Below, in pieces: positions 7,056 to 8,843 of a DNA stretch of 8,843 bases. The first letter of the stretch is position 1, and the number at the start of each line of letters is the position of its first letter. Location of the stretch: contig JAOUOK010000043.1 in NCBI GenBank assembly GCA_029880425.1, positions 1 to 8,843 of the forward strand, written 5' to 3'. This DNA is from Gammaproteobacteria bacterium (GTDB lineage Bacteria; Pseudomonadota; Gammaproteobacteria; UBA6429; Thiohalophilaceae). Made by a program: the position numbers and the translations under genes. The notes beneath the pieces are model-generated. The model was not told where the DNA came from, ran no database searches, and saw only the letters and a list, made by a program, of their open reading frames with translations.

Positions 7056-7205
7056 AGGCTTTTAATCTCTATACTTGAAAGCCTCTATTCGTATCGACTC
7101 AATAAATATCTAAAATTTACATTCATATGTAAGACATTTAATGGAATTCAATGTAACCTGTTTTTCTTTAATTATTATAAATTTTAAATATAACTGGAGA
7201 GTCGC
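7056..7205 (+). promoter_or_regulatory. trpB leader with palindrome, repeats and AT-rich promoter
   Basis: This leader holds several repeats. AGGCTTT (7056-7062) and AAAGCCT (7078-7084) form an inverted repeat around a 15-base spacer. TTTACA (7116-7121), six bases, then TGTAAG (7128-7133) form a near-palindrome of operator type. ATTCA-T-ATGTAA (7121-7132) recurs as ATTCA-ATGTAA (7146-7156). TATTAT/TATAAA at 7173-7181 is the likely -10; no good -35 is seen. GGAGAG (7196-7201) is the ribosome site, 4 bases before the ATG. No leader peptide rich in Trp codons and no antiterminator pair is visible, so classical trp attenuation is not supported. Confidence 0.4.
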
Positions 7206-8405
7206 ATGAGTACAGAATTTCTTCCTATGCCAGATGACAATGGTTACTTCGGTGAATACGGTGGGCAGATTATTCCGCCCGATTTAAAAACAATAATGGA
7301 TCAAATTAATGATGCATATGAAGAAATTCGAAATACGGATGAATTTAAAAATGAATTAAATGATTTGTTTATTCATTATGTTGGCAGGCCCAGTCCTATT
7401 TTTCATGCTAAGCGTTTAAGCGATAAACTTGGTGGCGCACAAATTTATTTAAAGCGTGAAGATTTAAATCATACCGGGGCACATAAAATAAATCATTGCC
7501 TGGGTGAAGCACTGTTAGCTAAATTCATGGGTAAAACAAAAGTTTTAGCTGAAACAGGTGCAGGGCAACATGGGGTTGCGTTAGCAACAGCCTGCGCATT
7601 GGTAGGTATTGATTGTGAAATCCACATGGGTGAAATTGATATTGAGAAAGAGCACCCTAATGTAACCAAAATGAAAATTCTTGGTTGTAAACTGGTACCG
7701 GTAAGCAGGGGAACGCGAACATTAAAAGACGCTGTTGACAGTGCTTTTGAAGAATATTTAAAAGACCCGGTTAATTCGTTTTATGCAATTGGTTCAGTTG
7801 TAGGCCCACACCCGTTTCCCAAGATGGTAAGAGATTTCCAGAGTGTTGTAGGTAATGAAGCACGTAAACAGTTTATGGAGATGTCAGGAAAATTACCTGA
7901 TATTGCTATGGCCTGTGTTGGTGGTGGTTCTAATGCAATGGGCTTGTTTACCGCGTTTATCGAAGATGAAACCGTTGAACTGGTTGGTGTTGAGCCTGCG
8001 GGTAAAGGACTGGATACGGCAGATCATGCTGCTACTTTAACCTTAGGTACAAAAGGTGCAATCCATGGATTTGAATGTTATACATTGCAGGATGATGAAG
8101 GTAATCCATTACCGGTCTACTCGATTGCTTCAGGTTTAGATTATCCCGGTGTTGGACCTCAGCATTGTTATTTAAAAGACATAAAGCGTGTTCGTTATGA
8201 ATCAATTGATGATAAAGAATGCCTGGATGCATTCATGGAGTTATCGCGTACAGAAGGTATTATCCCTGCACTGGAAAGTGCTCATGCCGTAGCTTATGCA
8301 ATGAAAATCGCAAAAGATATGCCTAAAGATAAAACAATATTAATCAACTTATCTGGGCGTGGTGACAAGGATGCAGATTTTGTAGCAGATAAATTGTCTT
8401 TGTGA
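7206..8405 (+). CDS. trpB: Tryptophan synthase beta subunit-like PLP enzyme (stand-alone)
   Basis: Fold-type II PLP enzyme joining indole and L-serine to make L-tryptophan; in classic complexes it pairs with TrpA. The 399 residues cover the full family length. By alignment from memory with the Salmonella enzyme (offset about +7), the PLP Lys is Lys94 in GAHKIN, the catalytic Glu is Glu116 in AETGAGQHG, the phosphate loop is GGGSN (239-243), Asp312 lies in [10 protein letters not shown], Glu357 in IIPALES, and Ser383 in NLSGRGDKD. Lys174 in TLKDA, equivalent to the Salmonella residue contacting TrpA, is kept. The COMM-domain segment is unusual: [11 protein letters not shown] (146-156) replaces the usual VERQxxNVxRM, with Lys148 where Arg141 normally pairs with the conserved Asp. 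[10 protein letters not shown] also departs from HKxNxxLGQA. No trpA or other trp gene is adjacent. It has a good ribosome site and is followed by a strong terminator, so it is a single-gene unit. Confidence 0.9.
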   Translation: MSTEFLPMPDDNGYFGEYGGQIIPPDLKTIMDQINDAYEEIRNTDEFKNELNDLFIHYVGRPSPIFHAKRLSDKLGGAQIYLKREDLNHTGAHKINHCLGEALLAKFMGKTKVLAETGAGQHGVALATACALVGIDCEIHMGEIDIEKEHPNVTKMKILGCKLVPVSRGTRTLKDAVDSAFEEYLKDPVNSFYAIGSVVGPHPFPKMVRDFQSVVGNEARKQFMEMSGKLPDIAMACVGGGSNAMGLFTAFIEDETVELVGVEPAGKGLDTADHAATLTLGTKGAIHGFECYTLQDDEGNPLPVYSIASGLDYPGVGPQHCYLKDIKRVRYESIDDKECLDAFMELSRTEGIIPALESAHAVAYAMKIAKDMPKDKTILINLSGRGDKDADFVADKLSL

Positions 8406-8434
8406 TTATTTAATAATTTTATTAAAAAAAGTAT

Positions 8435-8479
8435 ATGTCCGGTTTATGCGGGTTGCGCATAAACCGACATTTATTTTTA
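8435..8479. terminator. Bidirectional intrinsic terminator between trpB and the amidotransferase
   Basis: ATGTC then GGTTTATGCG (8435-8450, one bulged C at 8440) pairs with CGCATAAACC then GACAT (8456-8470) around the 5-base loop GGTTG. The forward strand continues TTTATTTTT. On the reverse strand seven T (from A at 8424-8430) follow within a few bases of the stem. It therefore fits termination of trpB from the left and of the amidotransferase gene from the right. Confidence 0.88.
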
Positions 8480-8499
8480 TATAAGCTGTAATCGTAAGT

Positions 8500-8843
8500 T
8501 TACTTGATTAAACCTTTTATCCACTTACCGAAAAAAATATCCGCACATTGTTGCAATGCCTCTATACGTTTTTCTAAATTATTAAGAATTTCTTTACTAT
8601 CTTGAGTACAGCCATGTGATTTTTCTAAATCACTGCCAAATAATTGTACCCATTGTTTAACCATGTCAGTTGTCATTTCTAAATGAAATTGCACAGCAAG
8701 GCTGTTATTTATAACAAACGCCTGGTTCTTTCTGCACGTGCTATGCATTAAAACGGTAGCCTTCTCAGGAATAGAAAAAGTATCAGCATGCCAGTGAAAG
8801 GGAACAAATTTTCTTGGTAGGGTGTTTATCCATTCATTATTTT
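8500..8843 (-). CDS. Class I glutamine amidotransferase (GMP synthase-like), partial: N-terminal part off the right edge
   Basis: The reverse-strand frame ending at 8500 stays open to the edge of the window, so this is the C-terminal 114 or so residues of a longer protein; the ATG at 8748 is internal. The visible part reads EWINTLPRKFVPFHWHADTF, then IPEKATVLMHSTCRKNQAF, then LAVQFHLEMT. The HWHxDTF and QFHxE motifs are typical of class I glutamine amidotransferases related to the GuaA glutaminase domain. The His and Glu of QFHLE would be two members of the Cys-His-Glu triad; the Cys nucleophile lies outside. Such stand-alone proteins (usually about 230-250 residues) transfer or release the glutamine amide, and some cleave gamma-glutamyl bonds; the partner or substrate is not visible. 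It converges on trpB across a bidirectional terminator. Confidence 0.85.
   Translation of the reverse strand, partial: NNEWINTLPRKFVPFHWHADTFSIPEKATVLMHSTCRKNQAFVINNSLAVQFHLEMTTDMVKQWVQLFGSDLEKSHGCTQDSKEILNNLEKRIEALQQCADIFFGKWIKGLIK

Noticed and set aside
7116..7133. TyrR or TrpR operator upstream of trpB
   Set aside because: TyrR boxes read TGTAAA-N6-TTTACA, the opposite arm order, and the TrpR operator carries CTAG arms; neither matches.
7029..7205. trp-type leader peptide and attenuator
   Set aside because: No short frame with tandem Trp codons and no competing hairpin pair ending in a T-run just before trpB.

Overview
The window looks like ordinary chromosomal DNA from a gammaproteobacterium. 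GC is moderate to low (by eye near 40%). It carries an MltF-type lytic transglycosylase lipoprotein, the long (about 410 residue) proteobacterial form of IspG, and an AlkJ/BetA-like GMC dehydrogenase. No transposase, integrase, phage gene, CRISPR array, rRNA or tRNA was seen. A narrower placement cannot be made from the sequence alone.

Layout, left to right. Positions 1-345 hold no convincing gene. A strong intrinsic terminator (228-264) closes whatever lies to the left. A forward two-gene unit follows: an EamA/DMT-family drug/metabolite transporter (349-1230) and, 15 bases later, an MltF-like lytic transglycosylase (1246-2607). A 141-base convergent gap with a hairpin separates this unit from two reverse-strand genes: a GMC-family FAD-dependent alcohol dehydrogenase (2749-4380), preceded by an inverted repeat built on ATTATGC, and ispG (4512-5756). 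ispG and a forward class I SAM methyltransferase with a very acidic C-terminal region (5959-6801) diverge from a shared intergenic region with a good -10 element on each strand. The 404 bases after the methyltransferase hold a small reading frame interrupted by an in-frame TAA (probably a decayed gene), a weak hairpin with a T-run, and the leader of a stand-alone trpB-like gene (7206-8405) with a possible palindromic operator. A strong bidirectional terminator then separates trpB from a convergent, partial class I glutamine amidotransferase (8500 to the right edge), whose N-terminal part lies outside the window.

Functionally the genes do not form one pathway. They cover solute export, peptidoglycan turnover, alcohol oxidation, isoprenoid precursor synthesis (MEP pathway), a methyl transfer of unknown target, indole/serine chemistry (TrpB) and glutamine amide transfer or hydrolysis. 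I found no clear new multi-gene system. The points most worth a second look are the interrupted small gene at 6816-7028, the lone and somewhat divergent TrpB with its repeat-bearing leader, the ATTATGC repeats ahead of the GMC gene, and the acidic methyltransferase.
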